Part shown: positions 51,689 to 60,909 of the stretch, piece after piece
How the letters are laid out: the number at the start of each line of letters is the position of its first letter
How positions within the stretch are numbered: the first letter of the stretch is position 1
Assembly: GCA_015487695.1 (NCBI GenBank)
Contig: WFPF01000110.1
Location: 1 to 62,665, forward strand
DNA: 62,665 nucleotides
Source: Chitinophagales bacterium
GTDB taxonomy: Bacteria > Bacteroidota > Bacteroidia > Chitinophagales > S012-47
Reading direction: 5' to 3'
Position numbers and translations under genes: made by a program
Notes under the pieces: model-generated
What the model saw: the letters and a program-made list of their open reading frames with translations, nothing else
The model's database searches: none
What the model was told of the DNA's origin: nothing

Positions 51689-53995
51689 ATGTTTAAACGA
51701 TGGATAAACATTGCCATCATTGCAGTGTTTGCAGTGTTAAGTGCTGTTTCGGTTTTCTTTCTCCTGCGGCTTGAATTCAATTATGACTTCGAATCCTTCT
51801 TCCCGAAATCAAGTGCGGACATGGCCTTCTATAATCGCTATCGGGAGCAGTTCGGGCCGGATGACAATCACATCTTAATCGGCCTGGGCAATGGTACTTC
51901 GGGCAGTTTCGATCTGCCATTTCTTAAGAAGATAGATAGCTTTACGCGTGAAGCAGGCAGGCAACTGCCTCATATCATATCGGCCAGTTCATTGCCGGTA
52001 CTCAAAATCCCCATTCTTGCAGCCGGCACCCTGATCAGGCAACCGCTGATTCACTTAAACGATCCCGGCAGGCTGAGAGATGACAGCCTTAATATTATTC
52101 AGGACGAAAGACTGCGAAACCGATACATCTCTTCGGATGGCTCGGTCATGGCAGTTGTCTTAAACACAAGCGGCACGCTAAACCTGAAACAGGCCAGGGA
52201 ATTGGACGAAGGGCTCAACCGCATGCTTGAAGAATATCATTTTGAAGAATTCTTCATTGCCGGGCGGGCCTACTACCAGTCACTCTTCGCAAAAAGAGCC
52301 AAAGACGAATTTGTATTTTACTCCTCCCTCTCCACCGTCATCATTCTTATTATCCTCTTTTTGGTTTTCAGAAAACCCTGGGGCATTCTGGTGTCATTTT
52401 CCTCGGTGCTCGTAGGCATGTTGATTTTTATAGGATTTCTGGGCCTGCGGGGCAAATCGCTTGATCCCATGAGCAACCTCTTTCCCATCTTAATGATTAT
52501 TGTCGGAGTTTCGGACGTGATTCATCTCCTTACCAAATACACTCTGGAACAGCGCAAAGGGATGAAACAGCGGGCCGCCATCAGGAAAACTATCCGGGAA
52601 GTGGGGCTTGCCACCTTTCTTACGTCACTGACGACCGCCATCGGATTCAGCAGCTTGTACACCAGTTCCGTGCCCCCGATCCGGAATTTCGGAGTCACCG
52701 CATCCATCGGGGTGTTTATTGCTTATTTCACCGTCCTGCTTTTCTCCTCGTCCCTCATGTCTTTATTCCCTGCCGAGAAGCTGATTCGCATCAACGTAAA
52801 AAAAAGCAACTGGGACCGCATCACATCCTGGTTTTACAGGGTCACTTTAAATCACCAGCGAAAGATTCTGCTCTTCAGTCTGCTGGCCATTGTTGTTTTT
52901 ATTGCGGGCATCAGCAAGATATCAACCGACACACATATCGAAAACAATTTTCCGCGCGATGCGAAAATCCGTTCCGACTTCATATTGCTCGAAGAAGCCT
53001 TTGGAGGCGTCCGAAATTTCGAGATAGCTGTCTTGGCAGCACCGGGCAAGCTGATCAAACAAAGCGATATTCTGCGAAATATCGAGAAGGTGGAGCGCTA
53101 CCTTGCCGGAATTCCCATTCTCTCCTCGCCCATCTCACCGGTATCGCTCTACAAATCGGTCAACCGGGCATTGCATGGCAACAGTGCCGATCATTATAAA
53201 TTGCCCGAAGAAGACTATCGCCTTCGCAGGCTCGACCGCTATGTGAGAAAAATACCCGATCAGATTGGCAGTTCCATGATTTCAAAAGACGGCACCATGG
53301 GCCGGATGATGTTTCGCTTCAGAGATGTCGGGTCCGACAGCATTGCCGCCATCCGCCAGAATATCGATAACTGGGTTGCTCAAAATACCGACACTGCAAT
53401 TGTAAAATTCAGACAGACGGGCACGGCATTGCTCTTTGACAACAACACGAAGAACGTACGTTCGAATATGTTCTTCGGCCTGGGTATTGCTTTTCTTCTG
53501 GTCAGCCTTCTTATGGTTCTGCTCTTCAAAAACTGGAAAATGGTCTTTATCTCGCTGGTCCCCAATATCTTCCCTCTTCTTCTGGGTGGTGCCTTGCTCG
53601 GTTTTCTGGGGATAGAGCTGGATGCGGCCACTTCCATCATTTTTGCTATCGCTTTTGGCATTGCCGTGGATGACACCATTCATTTTCTAAGCAAATTTCG
53701 CCTTGAGATTGATCAGGGAAAGAATATCAAGGAGAGCATACGCATCACCTTTCACGAGTCAGGCAAGGCCATTTGCCTGACCAGTATCATCCTCTTTTTC
53801 GGCTTTATCACACTTTCGAGCAGCTACTATCCTCCCACGTTTTATGTGGGTTTGCTGGTGAGCATCACCTTGTTGTCGGCCCTCCTTGCCGATCTCTTCC
53901 TCACACCCGTACTGATTTACCAATTGATGGGCACCGGTGAAATGAAACTCAAGAGCTGGTTCAGAAAGCTGTTGCGAATCAACGGAAAATCATAA
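51689..53995 (+). CDS. MMPL/RND superfamily transporter
   Basis: A 768-residue inner membrane transporter. It has the two-fold RND layout: one helix, a periplasmic loop of about 160-180 residues, five helices with FLGLRGKSLDPMSNLFPILMI-type segment (about 250-275), then the second copy with GFLGIELDAATSIIFAIAFGIAVDDTIHF (about 640-665). The acidic GIAVDDTIHF residues are in the proton-relay position. This branch (HpnN/MmpL-like) moves lipids, hopanoids or hydrophobic compounds; the cargo is unknown. No adaptor or TolC gene adjoins it. The stop overlaps the proline dehydrogenase stop region by 6 bp. Confidence 0.9.
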   Translation: MFKRWINIAIIAVFAVLSAVSVFFLLRLEFNYDFESFFPKSSADMAFYNRYREQFGPDDNHILIGLGNGTSGSFDLPFLKKIDSFTREAGRQLPHIISASSLPVLKIPILAAGTLIRQPLIHLNDPGRLRDDSLNIIQDERLRNRYISSDGSVMAVVLNTSGTLNLKQARELDEGLNRMLEEYHFEEFFIAGRAYYQSLFAKRAKDEFVFYSSLSTVIILIILFLVFRKPWGILVSFSSVLVGMLIFIGFLGLRGKSLDPMSNLFPILMIIVGVSDVIHLLTKYTLEQRKGMKQRAAIRKTIREVGLATFLTSLTTAIGFSSLYTSSVPPIRNFGVTASIGVFIAYFTVLLFSSSLMSLFPAEKLIRINVKKSNWDRITSWFYRVTLNHQRKILLFSLLAIVVFIAGISKISTDTHIENNFPRDAKIRSDFILLEEAFGGVRNFEIAVLAAPGKLIKQSDILRNIEKVERYLAGIPILSSPISPVSLYKSVNRALHGNSADHYKLPEEDYRLRRLDRYVRKIPDQIGSSMISKDGTMGRMMFRFRDVGSDSIAAIRQNIDNWVAQNTDTAIVKFRQTGTALLFDNNTKNVRSNMFFGLGIAFLLVSLLMVLLFKNWKMVFISLVPNIFPLLLGGALLGFLGIELDAATSIIFAIAFGIAVDDTIHFLSKFRLEIDQGKNIKESIRITFHESGKAICLTSIILFFGFITLSSSYYPPTFYVGLLVSITLLSALLADLFLTPVLIYQLMGTGEMKLKSWFRKLLRINGKS

Positions 53996-55168
53996 GCCCC
54001 TGCGCGTCATCTCCGTCTTGTACAATTGCAGTTCACGGCTCATCTGGCCAGCTACCGAAGTATTCTCCTCTGCTCTGCGAGTCAGATAAGGCAGCACCTC
54101 CCTCACCGGGCCATAGGGCACATACTTTGCCGCCCTGAAACCTCTTTCGGCCAGATTGAAGGTAATGTGATCACTCATGCCGTATAGCTGACAGCACAGA
54201 AGGTGCGGATGCTGTTTGTCCAGTTTTTTATCTTCTATGAGATTAACAAAGAGTTTGCAACTGGCCTCGTTGTGGGTTGCAACACAGGTATAGACCTTCT
54301 CGTAGTGGTCAATGCAAAAGCGAACCGCCTCGTCAAAGTCGTGGTCACATTCCGACTTGGTTTCATGAATGGGTGAAGGGTACTTCATGGCACGGGCACG
54401 GGCACGTTCCTTATCCATATATGCTCCGCGCACCAGCTTGATTCCGTACAGATAGCCCTTGCGCAGGGCTTCAGCCACCGCGTCTTTAAGAAAGTCGAGC
54501 CGGTCTTTGCGATACATCTGAGCCGTATTCATCACCACCACTCTCCCCCTGTTAAATTTTTCCATCATCTCATGCGTTAGCTTGTCGACAGGCTCTTGAA
54601 TCCATGATTCCTCCGCATCAATGGAAACGGAAACATTGTTTTCGGAAGCATGCCTGCAGACCTTCTCCAGCCGCTCACGAATCCTGTTGAATTCTTTCTC
54701 TTCTTCGGCTGTCAGCCGATCTCCCTGTTGCACTTTTTCATACAACTCGAAGCGGCCCAGGCCCGTCATCTTGCATGAAATCAGCGGGACGAAGTCATTT
54801 TCACTTGCAAAATCAATCTCGCGAATCATCTCTGCAGCCGTGTGGTCAAAGTCTGCTTCATTGTTTTTGGCTTCCACCCCATAGTCAAGGATGGAATACA
54901 CACCTGATGCTGCCAGCTCGTCAATGGTCTTCTGACATTCGGCCAGGGTCTCGCCTCCGCAAAAATGCTCATAAATCGTTTTCCGGATGATGCCTGCCAC
55001 CGGCAAGCCTGCCTTCAAAAGAACAGCAGTCATTTTAGCCCCGGTCCGGGCCAGCCACGGATAGCTCAAAAGTTTGAAAAGCCGGTAATCGCGCTTCAGC
55101 TCTTTGTCTGACTTGCTCTTAAAAGCTACTTCCGTATTGTCAAAAGATATTACATCTGCTATACTCAT
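53990..55168 (-). CDS. Proline dehydrogenase (monofunctional)
   Basis: A 392-residue FAD enzyme oxidising proline to pyrroline-5-carboxylate. It is a beta/alpha barrel with SILDYGVEAK near 95, the flavin-binding YGIKLVRGAYMDKERARA segment (about 245-262), CVATHNE and the C-terminal LTRRAEENTSV, where the arginines hold the substrate carboxylate. The P5C dehydrogenase half found in PutA is absent and no P5C dehydrogenase gene lies beside it. TATCTTCG 24 nt upstream of the ATG is a near match to the -7 element. Confidence 0.94.
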   Translation of the reverse strand: MSIADVISFDNTEVAFKSKSDKELKRDYRLFKLLSYPWLARTGAKMTAVLLKAGLPVAGIIRKTIYEHFCGGETLAECQKTIDELAASGVYSILDYGVEAKNNEADFDHTAAEMIREIDFASENDFVPLISCKMTGLGRFELYEKVQQGDRLTAEEEKEFNRIRERLEKVCRHASENNVSVSIDAEESWIQEPVDKLTHEMMEKFNRGRVVVMNTAQMYRKDRLDFLKDAVAEALRKGYLYGIKLVRGAYMDKERARARAMKYPSPIHETKSECDHDFDEAVRFCIDHYEKVYTCVATHNEASCKLFVNLIEDKKLDKQHPHLLCCQLYGMSDHITFNLAERGFRAAKYVPYGPVREVLPYLTRRAEENTSVAGQMSRELQLYKTEMTRRGL

Positions 55169-55235
55169 ATGATTCGATTTATGCTCCCGGCACGAAGATA
55201 AATGCTAGCTCGAAATAGCGGGGTGATTTAAATCG

Positions 55236-56147
55236 CTAGTCTTTCTTTTTGGAGCCGAGCGACTCGAGCCATACAATCATGGCCAAAGCGGCCCCGGCAA
55301 GCAAGATAGCCGCCAGCAGCTGAGCTTTGCCTTCATATTGCCCGGGCAAAACATTCTTTTCGATGAGGGGAATCATCTTCCCGTGCCGGTCGGCATACCA
55401 CTCCAGAACCGTTTTCCACGGCCATACCTTATTGAGCGAACCGATCATAAAGCCGGTAAGCAGAGCCACCGTGAAATCATGAAACTTACGGAACATCCAG
55501 GCAAGGATTCGCGAAAATGAGAGAAGACCCGCGACACAGCCAAGGATAAATATGATAATGGTCTTAATGTCAAAAGAAGCCACGGCATCGAGGATGTATT
55601 TATACTTCCCCAGAAGAAGGAGAATAAACGAGCCTGATATTCCCGGCAGGATCATAGCAGAGATGGCTATCATACCGCTTAAGAAAAGAAACCAGGCTGC
55701 ATCGGGAGTATGTGTAGGTGCCATGGATGTGATGGCCCAGGCGATGGCGGCTCCTGCAAAGAGCGCCAGCCAGGTGCCGGCATTCCATTTTTTTACTTTC
55801 TTGCCCACCATGATGGCCGAGCCCACAATGAGGCCAAAAAAGAAGGACCATATCAGAACCGGATGCGCTGTAAGCAAATAGGAAATTAACCCGGCCAGGG
55901 AAAGTGCGCTGATGATGATGCCCGCAAACACGGAGAGTAAAAAGGATCCGTTGATATGCTTCCAGAATTCGGAAAAACGGCCACGGAAAAAGAGCGATAC
56001 GGCCCGGGCATCAATCGATTTGAGCGAATAAATAAGCTCCTCATAAATCCCGGAAATAAAAGCAATGGTACCCCCCGAGACACCCGGAACTACATCTGCA
56101 GCTCCCATGCCCATGCCTTTCAATATTAAAAGCAGGTATTTTCTCAT
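55236..56147 (-). CDS. DUF368 membrane protein, polyprenyl-phosphate translocase family
   Basis: A 303-residue membrane protein with eight or so helices. The first, MGAADVVPGVSGGTIAF, is the DUF368 signature and recurs as a half-repeat at about 165 (MILPGISGSFILLLLG). The family (PopT in some bacteria) is reported to flip undecaprenyl phosphate back to the cytoplasmic face for cell wall and LPS synthesis. The C-terminal WLESLGSKKKD is cytoplasmic. A strong promoter (CTTG, 19 nt, TACTTTTG) precedes it. The TPR gene just upstream on the same strand may be an independent unit. Confidence 0.93.
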   Translation of the reverse strand: MRKYLLLILKGMGMGAADVVPGVSGGTIAFISGIYEELIYSLKSIDARAVSLFFRGRFSEFWKHINGSFLLSVFAGIIISALSLAGLISYLLTAHPVLIWSFFFGLIVGSAIMVGKKVKKWNAGTWLALFAGAAIAWAITSMAPTHTPDAAWFLFLSGMIAISAMILPGISGSFILLLLGKYKYILDAVASFDIKTIIIFILGCVAGLLSFSRILAWMFRKFHDFTVALLTGFMIGSLNKVWPWKTVLEWYADRHGKMIPLIEKNVLPGQYEGKAQLLAAILLAGAALAMIVWLESLGSKKKD

Positions 56148-56167
56148 CTTAAACAGAAATTCGGCCT

Positions 56168-56198
56168 CAAAAGTAATTGTGCGAGCCCTAATCTCAAG
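56168..56198 (-). promoter_or_regulatory. Best-formed promoter in the window, for DUF368 gene
   Basis: On the minus strand CTTG (56198-56195), a 19-nt spacer, then TACTTTTG (56175-56168), followed by the ATG 20 nt later. Spacing and the -7 element are exact; the -33 has one change. Confidence 0.65.
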
Positions 56199-56218
56199 AT
56201 TTAATTTTCAGGAGGGTA

Positions 56219-57640
56219 TCAATTTTCTTTGAAAAGATCAATCAGATCAAGCAAATCGCGGTCGTGGATGAGCGGAGAATGCATTTCAAAGAGCAGGGGA
56301 TAATTCCTGAAATCTTTGTTCAGGGCTTCGGTGATTACCACCAATGCCTGCTGCCGCTTGCCTTCGGCCATCAGGATGGCTCCCAGCACATAGAGCAATC
56401 GGGGTTCCTCGCCCACGGTAGCTACCGCCTCATTAATTAACTCGGCCAGTTCGCTTCTTTCTTCGAGGTCCATCATCAGCCTCGAAAGGCGCAGATAGCC
56501 CTCAATGTCATGGGGTTCGAGACGAATGATCTTTTTGTAATTCTGGATAGCCTCTTCTTTGAATCCAAGCTCCAGCGAAACCTCCCCAAAGCGGGCAAGA
56601 TATTCCACGTTGTCGCCTTCCAGTTTCAGGGCTTTTTTGTATGACTGCATCGCATCGGAGAGCCTTTTTTCCTTTCTGAAGTTTTCTCCGATTCTGAAAA
56701 ACGCATCGCTGTAATAGGGGTCCAGATGAACCGCTTTGCGGAAGTAATAACGCGCCTTCCCGTAGTTGCCCATCAGTTCGTTGGCCTCGCCCATTCCAAA
56801 GTATATCTCTTCATACTCTTCGTCCATCTCTATGACCCTGCGAAAGCAATCCAATGCTTTTTGTGGTTCATCGAGGCGCAGCCATATTTCGGCCAGATCG
56901 CGAAAGGCCATGTCGTGGCCTTCATCGATCAGGGTAACATATTCCATGGCTTCCGCGGCTTTTTCGAAGAGTCCCAGGCCTTTGTATGCCTGCCCCAGAT
57001 TGTACCAGGCCTGATAATTATACGGATCCTTGTCAATCAGTTTTTTGTGCAACTCAATGCTTTCTCCGTATTTTTCGGTGATATCCACGGCCAGCCATAT
57101 GCGCTGGAGGGCTTCTTCATTGAGGGCCTCGAGCAACAAGACCTTCTTCAAGACGTGAAAAACCATCTCAAATTTTTCCCAGGCTTCGTACACGTCTGCC
57201 TGGGCTATCAATACCTCCGGCAGCTCTTCCTTCTCCACCTGCCGCTGGGCTTTCTTGAGTAAGTTGATCGCCTGGGAATATTGTCCGCGATAACTTAGCA
57301 AGTCTGCCTTCAGAAGCTGTATCTCAATCTCACCGGCATCCAGCACTTCCGCTCTTTTGAGCATTTCAAATGCCGCATCGATGTCCCTCGCCTCAAAGAG
57401 AAGCTCGGCTTTTTTTATCAGAAAGTAAGCACTGAAAGGATATTGAATAAATGCGTGTTCGGCTGCGCGCATGGCTTTATCGAGTTCATTCCGGCTTTCA
57501 TAGAAATCAATAATCAACTCGAATTCATCCTCTTCAAAAAATCCTACCTGTTCATCGAACATCATGGACTCATATCGCTCGATCACCAACTGAAATTCGC
57601 TGCCATTGATATTGTTCTCATCCGGTTCTTTTCCAAACAT
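56219..57640 (-). CDS. Tetratricopeptide repeat protein
   Basis: A 473-residue cytoplasmic protein built of about a dozen TPR units. Units can be seen at about 75-110 (AFEMLKRAEVLDAGEIEIQL), 200-235 (YQAWYNLGQAYKGLGLFEKA) and 270-340 (EIYFGMGEANELMGNYGKA, DAFFRIGENFRKEKRLSDA). No signal peptide is seen. Two starts are possible: TTG at 57658 or ATG at 57640. The TTG overlaps a TTTG of a possible -7 element, so the ATG is preferred. It lies 71 bp upstream of the DUF368 gene. Function not predicted beyond protein interaction. Confidence 0.86.
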   Translation of the reverse strand: MFGKEPDENNINGSEFQLVIERYESMMFDEQVGFFEEDEFELIIDFYESRNELDKAMRAAEHAFIQYPFSAYFLIKKAELLFEARDIDAAFEMLKRAEVLDAGEIEIQLLKADLLSYRGQYSQAINLLKKAQRQVEKEELPEVLIAQADVYEAWEKFEMVFHVLKKVLLLEALNEEALQRIWLAVDITEKYGESIELHKKLIDKDPYNYQAWYNLGQAYKGLGLFEKAAEAMEYVTLIDEGHDMAFRDLAEIWLRLDEPQKALDCFRRVIEMDEEYEEIYFGMGEANELMGNYGKARYYFRKAVHLDPYYSDAFFRIGENFRKEKRLSDAMQSYKKALKLEGDNVEYLARFGEVSLELGFKEEAIQNYKKIIRLEPHDIEGYLRLSRLMMDLEERSELAELINEAVATVGEEPRLLYVLGAILMAEGKRQQALVVITEALNKDFRNYPLLFEMHSPLIHDRDLLDLIDLFKEN

Positions 57641-57734
57641 ATATTCGTGTTTACTCAAAGGTTAACAATCCACTATGAAATTTTTAAGAATGCTTTTAAC
57701 AAAATCAGGTGGAAAAGTATGGCCTTGCTTCCTG

Positions 57735-57742
57735 CAAAGGTA
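57735..57742 (-). promoter_or_regulatory. -7 promoter element upstream of TPR gene
   Basis: TACCTTTG followed by C on the minus strand, an exact TAnnTTTG match about 95 nt before the ATG at 57640. Confidence 0.45.
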
Positions 57743-57819
57743 CGCGAAGATTCTCGTTAATTTCATTTAAATCATCACTATACACCTTATTTTCACCCTT
57801 TCATAAAGGCGCTATCACT

Positions 57820-60800
57820 ATGCGATTTTACTACATTATTATGCTGATATTAATTCCCCTTGCAGGCTTTTCGCAGGAGAATTACTGGCAGCAGGAAGTG
57901 AATTATACGATCAAGGTTTCACTGAATGACCGGAAGCACGAACTCAATGCCCGCATCGAGATGGAATACAGCAACCATTCACCCGATGCCCTCGATCGTA
58001 TTTACATTCACCTCTGGCCCAATGCATACAGCAGCCAGGAGAGTGCCTTTGCGAAGGAGCTCCTGAACCGGGGGAATACCCGCTTTTATGATGCTCCCCG
58101 GGTAGATTACGGCCGTATGGATTCGCTGGATTTTACTGTAAACGGAGAGTACGTAAAATGGGAAATGACAAAGGACCCGGACATTGCCGTACTTTTCATG
58201 CCCAAGCCCCTCGGGCCCGAAGAAAGCATACACATCGCCACACCCTTTCGCGTGAAAATACCGGCTTCTTTTTCCCGGCTGGGCCATACCGGGCAGGCTT
58301 ATCAGATTACTCAATGGTACCCCAAGCCTGCCGTCTATGACCAGAACGGATGGCATCCGATACCTTACCGCGATCAGGGGGAGTTCTATTCCGAATTTGG
58401 AACGTATGATGTGGAGATCAGCCTTCCGGCCAACTACGTGGTGGGTGCCACAGGACGTTTGCAGAATATAGAGGAACTGAGGTGGCTGGCACAAAAAGCA
58501 AAAGAAAGCAAAGAAGAACTCGAAAAGAATGCCGATGAAATTGAAGACGAATTTGATTCCGATTCTTTTCCGCCTTCCCTTGAGGAGCGCAAAACCCTCC
58601 ATTACATTGCGGAGAACGTACACGACTTTGCCTGGTTTGCCGATAAACGATACTTTGTTTTGCAGGGTATCACCACATTGCCCGGAGGAAAAATGATCGA
58701 AACGATGGCCCTCTTCACGGGCCTCGAAGCAAGCCTCTGGGCAAATAGCATAGCATATATCGACTCAGGGCTGCTGCATTATTCGCGGCTCGTGGGAGAC
58801 TATCGCTATCCCCAGTGCACCGCTGTGGAAGGAGCACTGAGTGCAGGGGCAGGCATGGAGTACCCCATGATTACCATCATAGGCCGAAGCCGAAACAAGC
58901 AGAACCTGCAACGTGTCTTGTTGCATGAAATCGGACACAACTGGTTTTACGGGATGCTCGGAAGCAATGAAAGAAGCAATCCCTGGATGGATGAAGGCAT
59001 CAACAGCTACTACGAGAGCCGCTACTATCGAAACGAAAATGACAGCACCTCGTCCACTAATACGAATCAGAAGAATCTCGTAAACGGAGTATCTCTCCGG
59101 ATGGCAAAGTTTCTGGGCCTTGGAGGAATTGACCGGGAGAAGTTGGTACTTCTCGCGCTTAGCGACAAATGGATCAACGGGCTGGACCAGCCTGTCACAC
59201 TGCACTCTGAAGAATACACTGCCAGCAATTACGGATTGGATATATATAGCAAAACAGCCGTTTATCTCAATCACCTCGAAGGAGCCATCGGGCAGAAAAA
59301 CTTCGACCGGATTATGCGCCTGTATTTTGAGAAGTGGCTGTTCAGGCATCCGCAGCCGGAAGACTTTGAAAGAATGTTCAGAAACAATACGGACGACCCG
59401 CTGGACTGGTTCTTCCGGGATTTGATGAAAGATGACCGGGTTCCTGAATCGCGACTGAAGCTTAAAAAACAGAAGGAAGACTTTATTGTACAGATATCCG
59501 GCAAGTATGGAGAAAGAGCCCCTGTTCCGGTTTCGGGCATGAAGGGCGAGATGCTTCTCTGGAAGAAATGGCTGCGGCCCGGAGAGGAACTCAGAATACC
59601 TGGCGGAAAGGAAATCCCCGAAAAGATCGTCATTGACCGGGACTGGCAGACTTTTGACCCTGACCGCAGAAACAATCAGGTTTTTCCGAAGCATTTCTTC
59701 AAACGTTCCGTGATACCCAGACCGCACTTTCTCGGAAGCATTGAGAAAGTGGACAAAAGAGAATTTTACTTTCTTCCTGCCGGGGGCTGGAACAACTATG
59801 ACAAGGGCTTTCTGGGGCTCGCTCTTTACAATAATCTCTTTCCACGAAGGCCTTTTCATTTTCGTCTTTTCCCGGCATACTCCCGCAGCTCAGGGCAATG
59901 GCTCGGATCAGGATTTATCAACTATGATTTCAACTTCAGGCATGAAAAACTGCGAAAGATTCGCATTGCAGTAAGTGCACAGAAGTTCTCGGCCAATCAG
60001 GTTCAGGGCTTGCTGGCATCTTACCAAAAGCTTGCTCCCTATGTTGAAATAAAGTTGGGGCGGGTGGGAGAGAAAGCCCATTGGAGTCACTCTGTCAGGC
60101 TCCGGAATATCCATCTCTGGGTGGATGAGTATCAGGGCGATCTTTCACAAACGCTGTACATCGAAGAGAAGCAATACAATATTCTGGAATTGCAATACCA
60201 TTGGAGCAATAAATTTGTCCTCTTCCCCCGAAGCGGAGAGCTCAGTATCGAAAACGGGGGTTCCTATTCCAAAATCAGCACTTCGGCCGAGTTCAATTTC
60301 CGATCGCGAGGCCTCGGTGGCTACATCCGCCTGCGTGGCTTTGCTGCCTATTATCGGGCACACGGAAGCAGTGATCGCCTGCAGGTACTTGCAAGGCCGC
60401 AGGTGAGCATGCGCCCGGGAAATATGGACTACAAATACGATCATCTTTTCTTTGGACGGAGTGCAGGCAGTGGCTTCATGTCACGGCAACTGATGCCTGC
60501 AGACGGAGGATTCCGGGTCAATACCTCTGCTTTCCCTTTTGGCAAAAGCGAGAGCTGGCTGCTTTCGGGCAATCTCATGATTCCCATTCCGAAAGTACCC
60601 TTTTACCTCTTTGCCGACATGGCCCTGGTGCCCGGAAGCGGCATACCCGATGTATTGGCAGAAAGCGGTATTCAGCTGAGTCTGTTCTCGGGAACTCTTG
60701 AGGTCTATTTCCCCCTGCTGATGTCAAAAAATGTTCGCCAGGCATTTTTGAGCACGGGCAGCAACTACTTTCAGCGCATCACATTTGAACTTGACCTGGA

Positions 60801-60843
60801 GCGCCTCAATCCACTGAAATCGATCCGTGAATTGCAATTTTAA
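57820..60843 (+). CDS. M1 family metallopeptidase with C-terminal barrel-like region
   Basis: A 1007-residue exported zinc aminopeptidase-like protein. The ATG at 57820 gives a signal peptide (MLILIPLAGFSQ); the longer in-frame ATG at 57709 buries it. The catalytic part (about 20-560) has GAGMEYPM (the GAMEN equivalent) and HEIGH (369-373) with the third zinc ligand Glu in WMDEG (about 392). After a beta linker, residues about 630-1007 look like outer membrane strands: alternating aromatic/polar segments such as FLGLALYNNLF and GSGFINYDFNF, ending IRELQF. Such a protein may present the peptidase at the outer membrane. Substrate unknown. Confidence 0.9.
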   Translation: MRFYYIIMLILIPLAGFSQENYWQQEVNYTIKVSLNDRKHELNARIEMEYSNHSPDALDRIYIHLWPNAYSSQESAFAKELLNRGNTRFYDAPRVDYGRMDSLDFTVNGEYVKWEMTKDPDIAVLFMPKPLGPEESIHIATPFRVKIPASFSRLGHTGQAYQITQWYPKPAVYDQNGWHPIPYRDQGEFYSEFGTYDVEISLPANYVVGATGRLQNIEELRWLAQKAKESKEELEKNADEIEDEFDSDSFPPSLEERKTLHYIAENVHDFAWFADKRYFVLQGITTLPGGKMIETMALFTGLEASLWANSIAYIDSGLLHYSRLVGDYRYPQCTAVEGALSAGAGMEYPMITIIGRSRNKQNLQRVLLHEIGHNWFYGMLGSNERSNPWMDEGINSYYESRYYRNENDSTSSTNTNQKNLVNGVSLRMAKFLGLGGIDREKLVLLALSDKWINGLDQPVTLHSEEYTASNYGLDIYSKTAVYLNHLEGAIGQKNFDRIMRLYFEKWLFRHPQPEDFERMFRNNTDDPLDWFFRDLMKDDRVPESRLKLKKQKEDFIVQISGKYGERAPVPVSGMKGEMLLWKKWLRPGEELRIPGGKEIPEKIVIDRDWQTFDPDRRNNQVFPKHFFKRSVIPRPHFLGSIEKVDKREFYFLPAGGWNNYDKGFLGLALYNNLFPRRPFHFRLFPAYSRSSGQWLGSGFINYDFNFRHEKLRKIRIAVSAQKFSANQVQGLLASYQKLAPYVEIKLGRVGEKAHWSHSVRLRNIHLWVDEYQGDLSQTLYIEEKQYNILELQYHWSNKFVLFPRSGELSIENGGSYSKISTSAEFNFRSRGLGGYIRLRGFAAYYRAHGSSDRLQVLARPQVSMRPGNMDYKYDHLFFGRSAGSGFMSRQLMPADGGFRVNTSAFPFGKSESWLLSGNLMIPIPKVPFYLFADMALVPGSGIPDVLAESGIQLSLFSGTLEVYFPLLMSKNVRQAFLSTGSNYFQRITFELDLERLNPLKSIRELQF

Positions 60844-60879
60844 ATAGACCGGACAGAGATAATTTCTATGCATTGTCAC

Positions 60880-60887
60880 TACCTTTG
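60880..60887 (+). promoter_or_regulatory. -7 promoter element for ALDH7-type gene
   Basis: TACCTTTG followed by C, an exact TAnnTTTG match, 22 nt before the ATG at 60910. Confidence 0.5.
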
Positions 60888-60909
60888 CAGCAAATAAAAA
60901 ATTTAAGAA

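Noticed and set aside
55201-55240. GATTTAAATC palindrome and CTAG repeats between DUF368 and proline dehydrogenase genes as a terminator
   Set aside because: Stems are short and competing and there is no T run on the relevant strand.
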